13,958 nt of DNA from Verrucomicrobiota bacterium (GTDB lineage Bacteria > Verrucomicrobiota > Verrucomicrobiia > Opitutales > Oceanipulchritudinaceae). Each line of letters begins with the position of its first letter. Position 1 is the first letter of the stretch. The position numbers and the translations under genes were made by a program. The DNA lies in contig JAAAOD010000122.1 in the NCBI GenBank assembly GCA_009908535.1, positions 1-13,958 on the forward strand, written 5' to 3'. Shown one piece after another: positions 6,749 through 13,707 of this stretch. Under the pieces are notes generated by a model. The model searched no databases. It saw only the letters and a list, made by a program, of their open reading frames with translations, and was not told the origin of the DNA.

Positions 6749-7465
6749 ATGCCACATTTCGAAAACATCAACGATTATGAAAGCGGCGATCCGGTTTCCG
6801 GTCGCCCAAAGGTCATTCCGATCGCACCCCATTCGATGGGGGCGCAGGAATACCGGCCGCACAAGCGGGAAACCCTTCCGAAAGCAAAGGATACGCTGCC
6901 GCCCTTTCCGGGAGTCGATGTCGAGCCGGTCTCCATCAGCCAGATGGAAAAGGAATTCCGCCAGGCCGCCCGCGCCGATGAAAAGCGGAAAAAAGCCCGG
7001 CGGCGGAAGGGATTCCGCGCCCGCTGGCAGCGCTTCCTCAGCTTGCTCGGGCTTGCCTCCAGCCCGTCCCAGCCGAAGCCCCGGAGCGGCGACCGGGGCA
7101 ACCGCACGCAAAAGGGCGGCAAGCGCAACCGACCCCCGCGCAAGCCACCGCGCGGACAGGCGACCAGGCCGGGGAACCGCTCCGAAAATCGGGAGTCTTC
7201 CGCTCAAGGCGGCGGTCCCGGAAAGCAGGGCGGCTCCTCCAGAAAAGGCGGCGGCGGCGGTAAATCCTCCGGCAACCGTGGCAGCCGCGGAGGCCGCAAA
7301 CGGTCCGGCGGCGGGGGCTCCAACGGCGGACAGGGCGGCGCCCAGGCCCAGCAGGGTAAGCCGAACAGTGACAAGCAGGCCTCCCGCCGGCGACCACGCC
7401 GCAACCGGAAGCCCTCAGGCCAGCCAAAGCCTTCCTCCCCGCATTCGAAGGGGAAAGATTCCTGA
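6749..7465 (+). CDS. Uncharacterised highly basic, Gly/Arg/Lys/Ser-rich, probably disordered protein
   Basis: I do not recognise this 238-residue protein. Residues 1-64 are mixed and Pro-containing, without repeats. Residues 65-102 look helical and become very basic (DEKRKKARRRKGFRARWQRF), ending in a short hydrophobic patch, LLGLASS. Residues 105-238 are low complexity: Arg, Lys, Gly, Ser, Pro, Gln and Asn with glycine runs, RGG/GGR-like units and almost no acidic residues. That composition is typical of intrinsically disordered nucleic-acid-binding tails, so RNA or DNA binding is a reasonable guess but not shown. There is no signal peptide or membrane helix. The frame stays open upstream to 6593, but the start at 6749 (MPHFENINDYESG) is preferred because the earlier part overlaps the divergent gene's 5' end. 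The ribosome binding site is weak. murA starts 14 bases downstream, so the two are probably co-transcribed. Confidence 0.75.
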   Translation: MPHFENINDYESGDPVSGRPKVIPIAPHSMGAQEYRPHKRETLPKAKDTLPPFPGVDVEPVSISQMEKEFRQAARADEKRKKARRRKGFRARWQRFLSLLGLASSPSQPKPRSGDRGNRTQKGGKRNRPPRKPPRGQATRPGNRSENRESSAQGGGPGKQGGSSRKGGGGGKSSGNRGSRGGRKRSGGGGSNGGQGGAQAQQGKPNSDKQASRRRPRRNRKPSGQPKPSSPHSKGKDS

Positions 7466-7470
7466 AAGGA
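7464..7470 (+). promoter_or_regulatory. Ribosome binding site of murA
   Basis: GAAAGGA lies nine bases before the murA ATG at 7480 and overlaps the TGA stop (7463-7465) of the preceding gene. This fixes the murA start and suggests that translation of the two genes is coupled. Confidence 0.65.
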
Positions 7471-7479
7471 CCGCACTGA

Positions 7480-8781
7480 ATGGATCTCTTTCGCATTGAA
7501 GGAGGACGGCAACTACGGGGTTCCGTCCAGGTCGGCGGGGCCAAAAACGCCGCCTTGCCGATTTTCGCCGCCACCCTTCTCACCGGGGAGACCTGCCGCA
7601 TCCGCAACGTCCCCGACCTCTCCGATATCCGTTTCATGGCCCGGATGCTTGCGCATCTGGGAGCCCGGGTGGAGAAGGTCGATGCCCACACCTACGAGAT
7701 CGAGGCCGGGGAAGTCCACCACCGCGCCCCCTACGAACTGGTGCGGCAGATGCGGGCCTCGGTCTGCCTCCTCGGACCGCTGGTCGGCCGCCTCCGCAAG
7801 GCGGAAATTTCCCTTCCGGGCGGATGTGTGATCGGTCCGCGCCCCATTGATCTGCATTTGAAGGGCCTGCGCCGCCTCGGATGCGAGGTCGCGGTCCGCA
7901 ACGGATACGTCGAAGTGGAAGGCGCGGGCCTGCGCGGGGATTACCTCTACCTCGGCGGCCGGCACGGTTCCACCGTCACCGGGACCGCCAACATGATCAT
8001 GGCCGCCGTCCTTGCCCCGGGAACGACGCGGATCGAAAGCGCCGCCTGCGAACCGGAAATCGAGGACCTCTGCCATTTCCTCCGCAAAATGGGAGCCCGC
8101 ATCGAGGGCCTCGGCAGCCATTACCTGAAGATTACAGGTGTCGACCGCCTCCGTGGCTGCGATCATTCCGTTCTTCCGGACCGTATCGAGGCGGGGACCC
8201 TTATCCTTGCCGGGGCCATTACGGGGGGCGAGATCACCGTCCGGGAGGTCATTCCCGGCCATATGCGTGCCCTTCTCGATGCCCTCGAATCAGCGGAAAT
8301 TCCTTTCGAAAGTGATCCGGAGCAGCGGCTGGTGCGCGTCCTCCCCCAGGACAAGTCCCGCCGTCCGGTCGAGATCATCACCCTTCCCCATCCCGGTTTT
8401 CCCACCGACCTGCAAGCGCAGATGATGGCGGTCATGGCCCTGACCCCCGGTCTCAGCTTTTTCACCGAGAGGATTTACCCGAACCGCTTCATGCATGTGC
8501 CGGAACTGCTCCGCATGGGGGCGGATATTTCCATGGAGGGCCCCTCCGCCGTTGTCCGCGGCTCGGACCGGCTTTTCGGCGCACCCGTCATGGCCTCGGA
8601 CCTGCGCGCCAGCGCCTCCCTCGTTCTCGCCGGCCTCGCCGGCGAAGGCACCACTTATATCCGCCGCATTTACCACCTCGACCGGGGATACGAACAACTG
8701 GAAATCCGCCTGCAGCAACTGGGCGCGGTCGTCGAACGGGTCGATGAAGAGGCCATTCGCGATGAGCTCGGTGAGTGGTAG
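7480..8781 (+). CDS. murA: UDP-N-acetylglucosamine 1-carboxyvinyltransferase
   Basis: The product has 433 residues, normal for MurA. It transfers enolpyruvate from PEP to UDP-GlcNAc in the cytoplasm, the first committed step of peptidoglycan synthesis. The active-site residues are present: K22/N23 in GGAKNAALP, C116 in the mobile loop LPGGCVIGPRPIDLH, D310 in GFPTDLQAQ, R376 in DLRASASLVLAGL and R402 in DRGYE. A cysteine at 116 is the residue alkylated by fosfomycin; lineages that carry aspartate there are naturally resistant, so sensitivity at the target is expected. The two inside-out alpha/beta domains run without a break. The start is supported by GAAAGGA nine bases upstream. ruvB begins 10 bases after the stop, or overlaps it if an earlier ruvB start is used. 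Confidence 0.97.
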   Translation: MDLFRIEGGRQLRGSVQVGGAKNAALPIFAATLLTGETCRIRNVPDLSDIRFMARMLAHLGARVEKVDAHTYEIEAGEVHHRAPYELVRQMRASVCLLGPLVGRLRKAEISLPGGCVIGPRPIDLHLKGLRRLGCEVAVRNGYVEVEGAGLRGDYLYLGGRHGSTVTGTANMIMAAVLAPGTTRIESAACEPEIEDLCHFLRKMGARIEGLGSHYLKITGVDRLRGCDHSVLPDRIEAGTLILAGAITGGEITVREVIPGHMRALLDALESAEIPFESDPEQRLVRVLPQDKSRRPVEIITLPHPGFPTDLQAQMMAVMALTPGLSFFTERIYPNRFMHVPELLRMGADISMEGPSAVVRGSDRLFGAPVMASDLRASASLVLAGLAGEGTTYIRRIYHLDRGYEQLEIRLQQLGAVVERVDEEAIRDELGEW

Positions 8782-8791
8782 AAAAGAGCCA

Positions 8792-9829
8792 ATGGAAGAC
8801 GAACCCAAAGGAAAGGAGTTTCTCGCCAGGGCGCTGCAGAAGGAGGCATCCGCGGAGGCGGCGCTGCGCCCGCCGACCTTTGAGGAGTTTCGCGGTCAAC
8901 CGCGCACCGTGGAACGCCTCCGCATCATGACCGGCGCAGCACGCAAACGCTCCGACGTGATGAACCACGTCCTCCTCAGCGGCCCGCCCGGTCTCGGAAA
9001 AACGACCCTCGCGCACATTATCGGGCATGTCATGGGAAAAGACGTGCACATCACCAGCGGCCCCGTCGTGGAGCGGCCCGGAGACCTCGCCGGCATGCTG
9101 ACCAACCTCGCCGAGGGCGATGTCCTCTTTATTGACGAGATCCACCGCGTTCCCAAGACGGTCGAGGAATACCTCTACAGCGCCATGGAGGACTTCCGCA
9201 TCGACATCATGCTCGACCAGGGACCGAACGCGCGCTCGGTCCGTCTCGATATTCCCCGCTTCACCCTCATTGGCGCCACCACCCGAATGGGCCTGCTTAC
9301 CGCGCCCCTGCGCAGCCGCTTCATCCTCCAGTCCCGGTTGCATTACTACGGGAAAGGCGATCTCGTCGGGATCGTGGAGCGGACCTGTGGGCTTCTCGGG
9401 GTGTGCATCGACGACGGGGGCAAAGGCGAAATCGCCCGCCGCGCACGGGGCACGCCCCGGATCGCCAATAACCTCATCCAGTTTGTCCGCGATTATGCCG
9501 AGGAACGGGCCGAGGGTAGGATCGACCGGGAGGTCGCCGCCGCCGCCCTTTCCCTCCTTGAAATCGACGAGCGCGGGCTCGACGAGATGGACAAGCAACT
9601 GCTCTTTCTCCTTGCCCGCAACTACAAGGGCGGTCCCGTCGGCCTCGGCACCCTCGCCGTCGCCGTAGGCGAGGAACCGCATACGCTCGAGGAAGTCCAT
9701 GAGCCATACCTCATCCAGGAGGGCTACCTGCAGCGCACTCCGCAGGGACGCGTCCTCACCCCGCGCGGATGGGAAGTGGCCGGGGAGGAGCCCGGAGGTT
9801 TTGCCGCCCAGCCCGAATTACTGCGTTAG
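8792..9829 (+). CDS. ruvB: Holliday junction branch migration ATPase RuvB
   Basis: The product has 345 residues, the usual RuvB length. RuvB is the hexameric AAA+ ring that, with RuvA, drives branch migration of Holliday junctions in recombinational repair. Visible motifs are Walker A GPPGLGKTT (64-72), Walker B VLFIDEIHR (111-119), sensor 1 LIGATTR (159-165), the arginine finger R174 in TAPLRSRF, sensor 2 R223 in GTPRIANN, and a C-terminal winged helix (about 265-330) with GGPVGLGTLAVAVGE. The start at ATG 8792 (MEDEPKGKEF) gives a standard N-terminus. An in-frame ATG at 8762 would add 10 residues and overlap the murA stop, and cannot be excluded. The Shine-Dalgarno sequence is weak. ruvA and ruvC are not in the window. 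The next gene starts eight bases downstream. Confidence 0.96.
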   Translation: MEDEPKGKEFLARALQKEASAEAALRPPTFEEFRGQPRTVERLRIMTGAARKRSDVMNHVLLSGPPGLGKTTLAHIIGHVMGKDVHITSGPVVERPGDLAGMLTNLAEGDVLFIDEIHRVPKTVEEYLYSAMEDFRIDIMLDQGPNARSVRLDIPRFTLIGATTRMGLLTAPLRSRFILQSRLHYYGKGDLVGIVERTCGLLGVCIDDGGKGEIARRARGTPRIANNLIQFVRDYAEERAEGRIDREVAAAALSLLEIDERGLDEMDKQLLFLLARNYKGGPVGLGTLAVAVGEEPHTLEEVHEPYLIQEGYLQRTPQGRVLTPRGWEVAGEEPGGFAAQPELLR

Positions 9830-9837
9830 GCCCCTGC

Positions 9838-10659
9838 ATGGAGACAGCCGATCCAGCGCCGGCCAGACCGCTTCTCGAGGTGAACAACCTGCAGGTGCGC
9901 CTTGGGCACCCGCCGATCGAAGCGGTCCGCGGTGTTGGGTTTGACCTCCGAAAAGGAGAAATCCTTGGCCTTGCCGGGGAAAGCGGTAGCGGGAAATCAG
10001 TGACCGCCTTCGCCCTGACACGCCTCCTGCCTCTTGGTGCCTATGCCCGGTACGAAGGGAGCGTCCGCCTCCAGGGAAGGAAGGACAACCTCCTCACCAC
10101 AAATCGCCAAACCCTGCGCAAGATCCGCCAGCGACGGCTGCGCTATATTTTTCAGGAACCGTCCGCCTCCTTCCATCCGCTTTTCACCATCGGGAAACAA
10201 CTGGAGGAAGTCCTGCGCCTGAGCAGTCGGCTATCCCGCCGGCGGGCCCGTGAACAGGCCGCGGCGGCCCTGTCCGAGGTGGGGATCGATCCCAAACCCG
10301 CCGTATTCAATGCCTTCCCCTCCATGTTCAGCGGGGGCATGCTGCAACGCCTCGCCATCGCCTGCGCGCTCTGCGGAGAACCGGAAATCCTCATCGCCGA
10401 TGAGCCGACCACGGCCCTCGATACGACAACGCAGAAGCGGATCATCGGTCTTCTGCAGGACTTGAACCGGCGGCGCGGCCTCGCCACGCTCTTCATTTCC
10501 CATGATTTGAGCCTGCTTTACCAGATCTGCGACCGGCTCCTTGTCATGCAGGAGGGCCGGATCGTCGAATCCGGTCCCGCCGGCGAAGTACTCCGCCAAC
10601 CCGCGCATCCCTACACGCGTCAACTCGTTGACGCCATTCCGCGATTGCGGACCGGCTGA
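9838..10659 (+). CDS. ABC transporter ATPase, oligopeptide/dipeptide (OppD/DppD) type, orphan
   Basis: The product has 273 residues. It carries Walker A GESGSGKS (48-55), a Q-loop at Q106 in IFQEPSASFHPLF, the signature FSGGMLQRLAIA (164-175), Walker B ILIADEPTTALD (184-195) and the H-loop H222 in SHDLSLL. The C-terminus includes HPYTRQLVDAIPRL (257-270), the start of the oligo_HPY region that marks peptide/nickel-type importers. The protein then stops. OppD/DppD proteins usually run to about 320-340 residues with a cysteine-containing end, so this one is short. No permease, partner ATPase or binding protein is in the window. Homodimeric use, or pairing with subunits encoded elsewhere, is possible. 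ATG 9838 was chosen because it directly precedes the domain; an upstream in-frame extension lies inside ruvB. The substrate is unknown. Confidence 0.88.
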   Translation: METADPAPARPLLEVNNLQVRLGHPPIEAVRGVGFDLRKGEILGLAGESGSGKSVTAFALTRLLPLGAYARYEGSVRLQGRKDNLLTTNRQTLRKIRQRRLRYIFQEPSASFHPLFTIGKQLEEVLRLSSRLSRRRAREQAAAALSEVGIDPKPAVFNAFPSMFSGGMLQRLAIACALCGEPEILIADEPTTALDTTTQKRIIGLLQDLNRRRGLATLFISHDLSLLYQICDRLLVMQEGRIVESGPAGEVLRQPAHPYTRQLVDAIPRLRTG

Positions 10660-10691
10660 TTGCTATTTCCTTGAAGGGGGCGTGCGGTTTT

Positions 10692-10706
10692 GTACACTGT
10701 TTGTAC
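10692..10706. promoter_or_regulatory. Inverted repeat upstream of the coiled-coil gene
   Basis: GTACA (10692-10696) and TGTAC (10702-10706) are perfect arms around CTGTT, in the 58-base gap after the ABC gene. TTGTAC (10690-10695) resembles a -35 hexamer, but a -10 at normal spacing would fall on the start codon. An operator is possible but unproven. Confidence 0.2.
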
Positions 10707-10707
10707 C

Positions 10708-10711
10708 GGAG
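10708..10711 (+). promoter_or_regulatory. Ribosome binding site of the coiled-coil gene
   Basis: GGAG lies six bases before ATG 10718. It decides this start over the in-frame extension that reaches back into the ABC gene. Confidence 0.6.
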
Positions 10712-10717
10712 CCGCTT

Positions 10718-11464
10718 ATGAAAAACCCGATTCCCGCTTTGATCGTCCTCGGCCTGCTGGCTGTTGCCGGCTATGCCCTCTTTTTCGTCACGCGCGCCCA
10801 GGAGCAGCAACAGGAGCAACAACTCCGGGGCGAACTGGAGCAACTTACCGAGGAACAGGCCCGCCTTGCCGAGGAGGCGCGGGCCCTGCGCAAGGAGCAG
10901 GAAGAGGCGAAAGAACTCGCCGCCAGAGCCGCCGAGGCGAAACGCATGGCCGAAGCCAAGGCGGAAGAGGAGCGGCGCGAGCGCGAAGAACTGGTCGCCC
11001 GCCTCAATAAACGCCTGCAGCGCGAGGCCCGGGAACGGCGCGAAGCCGAGGAGGCCCGCGCCGAACTGGCCGAACGGATGCGCGAACTCCAAGCGGCCCA
11101 GGATAAGGCCCGCGAAGCGCTCGCCTCCCTTGAGGAAGCAAGGTCCAAAGCCGCCGCCCCCGCGATTGCACCGGCACCCGCAGGAACAGAAAAACCCGTG
11201 GAGGTGGAGGAAAGGAGTCGTCAGCTGGAACGGCAATTAGAAGAACAGGAATCCCGCCTGGTGGCCCTTCGCGAGGAGAATCAGGCCCTGAAAGAAAAGA
11301 CCGAGGAACTGGAACAGCAGCAGATCAGGACCGAGGAGGCCATCCTTTCCGTGGGCGGAGAGATCCGGCTGCCCCTCGCGGAACTGCGCTCCCCCAACTT
11401 CCGCCGCAAGGAGGCAGTGGAATTCAAGCGCCGCGCCGCGGCTCAGCGCCAACCCGGCGATTAA
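10718..11464 (+). CDS. Single-pass membrane protein with long charged coiled coil, function unknown
   Basis: This 248-residue protein starts with a clear hydrophobic helix (about residues 5-24, after MKNP). It is a membrane anchor or uncleaved signal; no lipobox cysteine follows. Residues 27-143 are almost entirely Glu, Arg, Ala, Gln, Leu and Lys with a heptad-like leucine pattern, as expected for a long coiled coil. A Pro/Ala hinge (145-162, with APAIAPAPAG) separates it from a second coiled coil (163-210). The tail (211-248) contains GGEIRLPLAELRSPNFRRKE and is basic at the end. Such architecture suits a scaffold or tether; TolA-like or cell-envelope roles are possible by shape only. No enzymatic motif is present. 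The start is supported by GGAG at six bases. The stop overlaps that of the convergent methyltransferase. Confidence 0.85.
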   Translation: MKNPIPALIVLGLLAVAGYALFFVTRAQEQQQEQQLRGELEQLTEEQARLAEEARALRKEQEEAKELAARAAEAKRMAEAKAEEERREREELVARLNKRLQREARERREAEEARAELAERMRELQAAQDKAREALASLEEARSKAAAPAIAPAPAGTEKPVEVEERSRQLERQLEEQESRLVALREENQALKEKTEELEQQQIRTEEAILSVGGEIRLPLAELRSPNFRRKEAVEFKRRAAAQRQPGD

Positions 11465-12219
11465 GGAGGGCCCGTTTCCCCGCATTTACGGGCGAGATAA
11501 AAGCGGCATTCATCGGAAAATTCCCGCACGGGGAAAGGCTCGTTCGCGAGCGCGGAACGCGGTCGTTCCCATTCGCAGATCCAGCCGGTCGCCTTCAGGT
11601 CCTCGCGCACTTCCTTTACCGTTGGAACATGGATGAACAGCCGCCCGAGGTCGGTGTCCTCATAGCGGTCGCCGAAATCGGTCAGGTCCGGATCCTGGTC
11701 GCCTTGGCTCCACCGCTTCCGTTCCTGCTTCCAGTAATTGCGGTACTTCGGGTTTTCGCGGTCATGGGCCGTGAAGACGAAAGACCGTCCCGGCTGGAGG
11801 ACGCGGCGGATTTCCCGCAGGGCGGCGCGCCGCTGCTCGCGTCCGGGAATCTGCATCAAGCCGTTAAACCCAAAGATCGCTCCTTCGAACAGATTGTCCT
11901 CGAACTTGAGCTGCGTCGCATCCCCTTGCCGGAAGGCGATGGAAAGCTCCAGCAGCTGCGCGATCCGGCGCGCCTCCTTTACCATCGGGCGGGAAAGCTC
12001 GATTCCGAGAAGGTTCCGATACCCCAGTTCCGCCAGCCCGACGGCTATCCGCCCTGTGCCGGTCCCCAGTTCAAGGATCCGGTCGCCCGGGGAAAAGACT
12101 TCCCGTAAAATGAGTTCTTCCGATGCCCACAGGCCCACGGCGGCGGTGGCCCGGCGGTAATGCTCCACCACATTGGCCTGATCATAAAATTCCCGCACGA
12201 CTTCAATGCCGACTCCCAT
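11461..12219 (-). CDS. Class I SAM-dependent methyltransferase
   Basis: The product has 252 residues and a Rossmann methyltransferase core: motif I ILELGTGTGRIAVGLAELG (48-66), the acidic residue of strand two in LLGIELS (E74), motif II GDATQLKFED (99-108), and the post-core strand VLQPGRSFVFTAHDRENP. The substrate is not evident. N-terminal residues 1-40 and the Trp/Arg-rich insert (about 155-195) probably shape the acceptor site. The start at 12219 is supported by AAGGGAG eight bases upstream, which overlaps the stop of the oxidoreductase gene. The frame is open further upstream, but that part lies within the oxidoreductase gene. The position behind an acyl carrier protein and a CrtI-like enzyme suggests that it methylates a small-molecule or acyl product, which is inference. 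Its stop TAA (11463-11461) shares the palindrome TTAA with the opposing gene. Confidence 0.9.
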   Translation of the reverse strand: MGVGIEVVREFYDQANVVEHYRRATAAVGLWASEELILREVFSPGDRILELGTGTGRIAVGLAELGYRNLLGIELSRPMVKEARRIAQLLELSIAFRQGDATQLKFEDNLFEGAIFGFNGLMQIPGREQRRAALREIRRVLQPGRSFVFTAHDRENPKYRNYWKQERKRWSQGDQDPDLTDFGDRYEDTDLGRLFIHVPTVKEVREDLKATGWICEWERPRSALANEPFPVREFSDECRFYLARKCGETGPP

Positions 12220-12227
12220 CGCCCTGA

Positions 12228-12234
12228 CTCCCTT
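12228..12234 (-). promoter_or_regulatory. Ribosome binding site of the methyltransferase gene
   Basis: Read on the minus strand, AAGGGAG directly follows and shares a base with the TGA stop of the oxidoreductase gene. It lies eight bases before the methyltransferase ATG, which supports that start and coupled translation. Confidence 0.6.
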
Positions 12235-13676
12235 CAGCCGCTTCCCGCAAGTTTGCTGAGAACATGCCGGTTCGCCATGCTGACACCGCTCAACATCGCC
12301 CCGATAATCCCGAGGAACCCCTGGTCCGTCCCGGCTAGATAAAGATTGTCCAGAAAGGTTTCCCCGGTGCGCATCTTCACCGGTGAACCGTAAACCGCGC
12401 CGCCCAGGTGGGAGGTGAAATGGCGGATTGTCCGCGGGGTGAACATGTCCGTATGAACGGTCGCCTCCCGAAGTGACTCCGCCTTCATGCCCGGAAGAAA
12501 GCGCAGCGCGCTCTCCTGCATGCGGGGAAACCAAGCCGCTTTCTCGCGCCGGTAAGCTTCTTCCTCCAGCGAGGTCCAGTAAGGATAACTGGCGATGGAG
12601 GTGACGCGAAGAAGGCCTTCCGGCAACTGCCCGCCATCCGGATAGCGATAATTGTTCGGAAAACAGATCACACCCGAACGCAGATCGATGGGATTTTGAG
12701 CCCCTTCGTAAGCGAAGCGCTCGCTGTCGTTATAGAAAATGATCGTCTCCCCGCAACCCATCTCGGCCGGTTGCCGGTCGGAGACGGTGATGCCTTCCGC
12801 AAAGCTGAGGGCACCGGTACAACGCTCGATTTCCTCGTCCGTCTCCTCCCGTCCGCACAACAGCAATGTCTCCGGCCAGCCGATGGTGGAGATAATCCGG
12901 CGCGCCGTGACCGTCTCGCCGCTTTCCAGTTCCACCGCCTGCACACGCCGGCCATCCTGGACGATGCGCCGGACGCCGCAGCGCATGCGCCGCTTCCCAC
13001 CGAGTTCCCGGTAGCGCGCCAGCAGGGCCCGGATCACCACCCGCACGCCCTCCAGCGGCCTGCCGAAGCCCTCCTCGAAGATGGCCCGCCAGAGGGTCAC
13101 GAATTGCGTGAAAGGCATGTCGTGCTCGGTGGAACTGCCGTAGTACATGAGGGGACAGAAAAGCATGTCCCGAAGTACCGGATCCGCGATGTACCGGCCC
13201 ACCACCTCACGCGCACCGGGGCCCTCCTTCTCCAGATCAAGGGCGTCAAAATCAAGCACCGCCTGGCGCAGAGCGCGGAACCCGTCCACCTCGCCGGGAA
13301 ATTCGCGCGCCACTTCACTCTCCAGAAGGGAAATATCGTTGGCAAAGCGCAGGTCGCGCCCCGGAAAGGCGATGCGGCTCCCGTTCTGCGGAGAAAGGGC
13401 AAAGCTCTCCGGGGGAAGGCGCAGTTGCCGCAGCAGCTTCTGCAGCGGGGTCCGCCGGCCACGGCCGGAACTGAAATTCGTGACTGCGTGAAGGCCGACA
13501 TCAAACTTCCGCCCACGCTGGAAGTAAAAGCTGTTCAAGCCCCCGGGTGCGTTGTGCTTCTCGACGATCAGCACCTTCTGGTCGAAGGTCGCCAAGCGGA
13601 TGCCGGCGGCCAGACCGGCCATGCCGCAGCCGATGATCAGGACATCAAACGATTCCGCCTCCTGCTCGGATGCCAT
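12234..13676 (-). CDS. FAD-dependent oxidoreductase, phytoene desaturase/CrtISO-like
   Basis: The product has 480 residues. The N-terminal dinucleotide-binding fold is VLIIGCGMAGLAAGIRLA (12-29, G-x-G-x2-G at 16-21), with the ribose-binding acidic residue E39 in LIVEK, followed by GGLNSFYFQRGRKFDVGLH, the CrtI-type second FAD contact. The C-terminal FAD motif is NLYLAGTDQGFLGIIGAMLSG (from 444). This places it in the amine oxidase/phytoene desaturase/carotenoid isomerase superfamily. Members desaturate, isomerise or saturate polyene chains, and the reaction here is not determinable. No carotenoid partner such as phytoene synthase is in the window; instead the ACP gene ends 31 bases upstream. 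That favours an acyl- or polyene-chain substrate over a C40 carotenoid, by inference. The start at 13676 has AAGGG close upstream. Confidence 0.85.
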   Translation of the reverse strand: MASEQEAESFDVLIIGCGMAGLAAGIRLATFDQKVLIVEKHNAPGGLNSFYFQRGRKFDVGLHAVTNFSSGRGRRTPLQKLLRQLRLPPESFALSPQNGSRIAFPGRDLRFANDISLLESEVAREFPGEVDGFRALRQAVLDFDALDLEKEGPGAREVVGRYIADPVLRDMLFCPLMYYGSSTEHDMPFTQFVTLWRAIFEEGFGRPLEGVRVVIRALLARYRELGGKRRMRCGVRRIVQDGRRVQAVELESGETVTARRIISTIGWPETLLLCGREETDEEIERCTGALSFAEGITVSDRQPAEMGCGETIIFYNDSERFAYEGAQNPIDLRSGVICFPNNYRYPDGGQLPEGLLRVTSIASYPYWTSLEEEAYRREKAAWFPRMQESALRFLPGMKAESLREATVHTDMFTPRTIRHFTSHLGGAVYGSPVKMRTGETFLDNLYLAGTDQGFLGIIGAMLSGVSMANRHVLSKLAGSG

Positions 13677-13707
13677 GTCCCTTGCCAGCCCGCGGCGGGA
13701 CCCGGCC

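Noticed and set aside
7240..7350. Glycine-codon runs considered as a tandem DNA repeat
   Set aside because: The GGC/GGA-rich stretch has no fixed repeat unit at the DNA level. It reflects biased protein composition.
7204..7512. A Pro-rich open frame on the minus strand opposite the basic protein
   Set aside because: Proline runs are simply the reverse complement of the Gly codons of the plus-strand low-complexity region.
10800..11145. The Glu/Arg/Ala-rich stretch considered as a tandem DNA repeat
   Set aside because: No constant unit length or identity is visible. Coiled-coil composition explains it.
12220..12534. A 105-residue N-terminal extension of the methyltransferase
   Set aside because: It overlaps the oxidoreductase coding region. 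The ATG at 12219 has a good ribosome site and begins a normal methyltransferase N-terminus.
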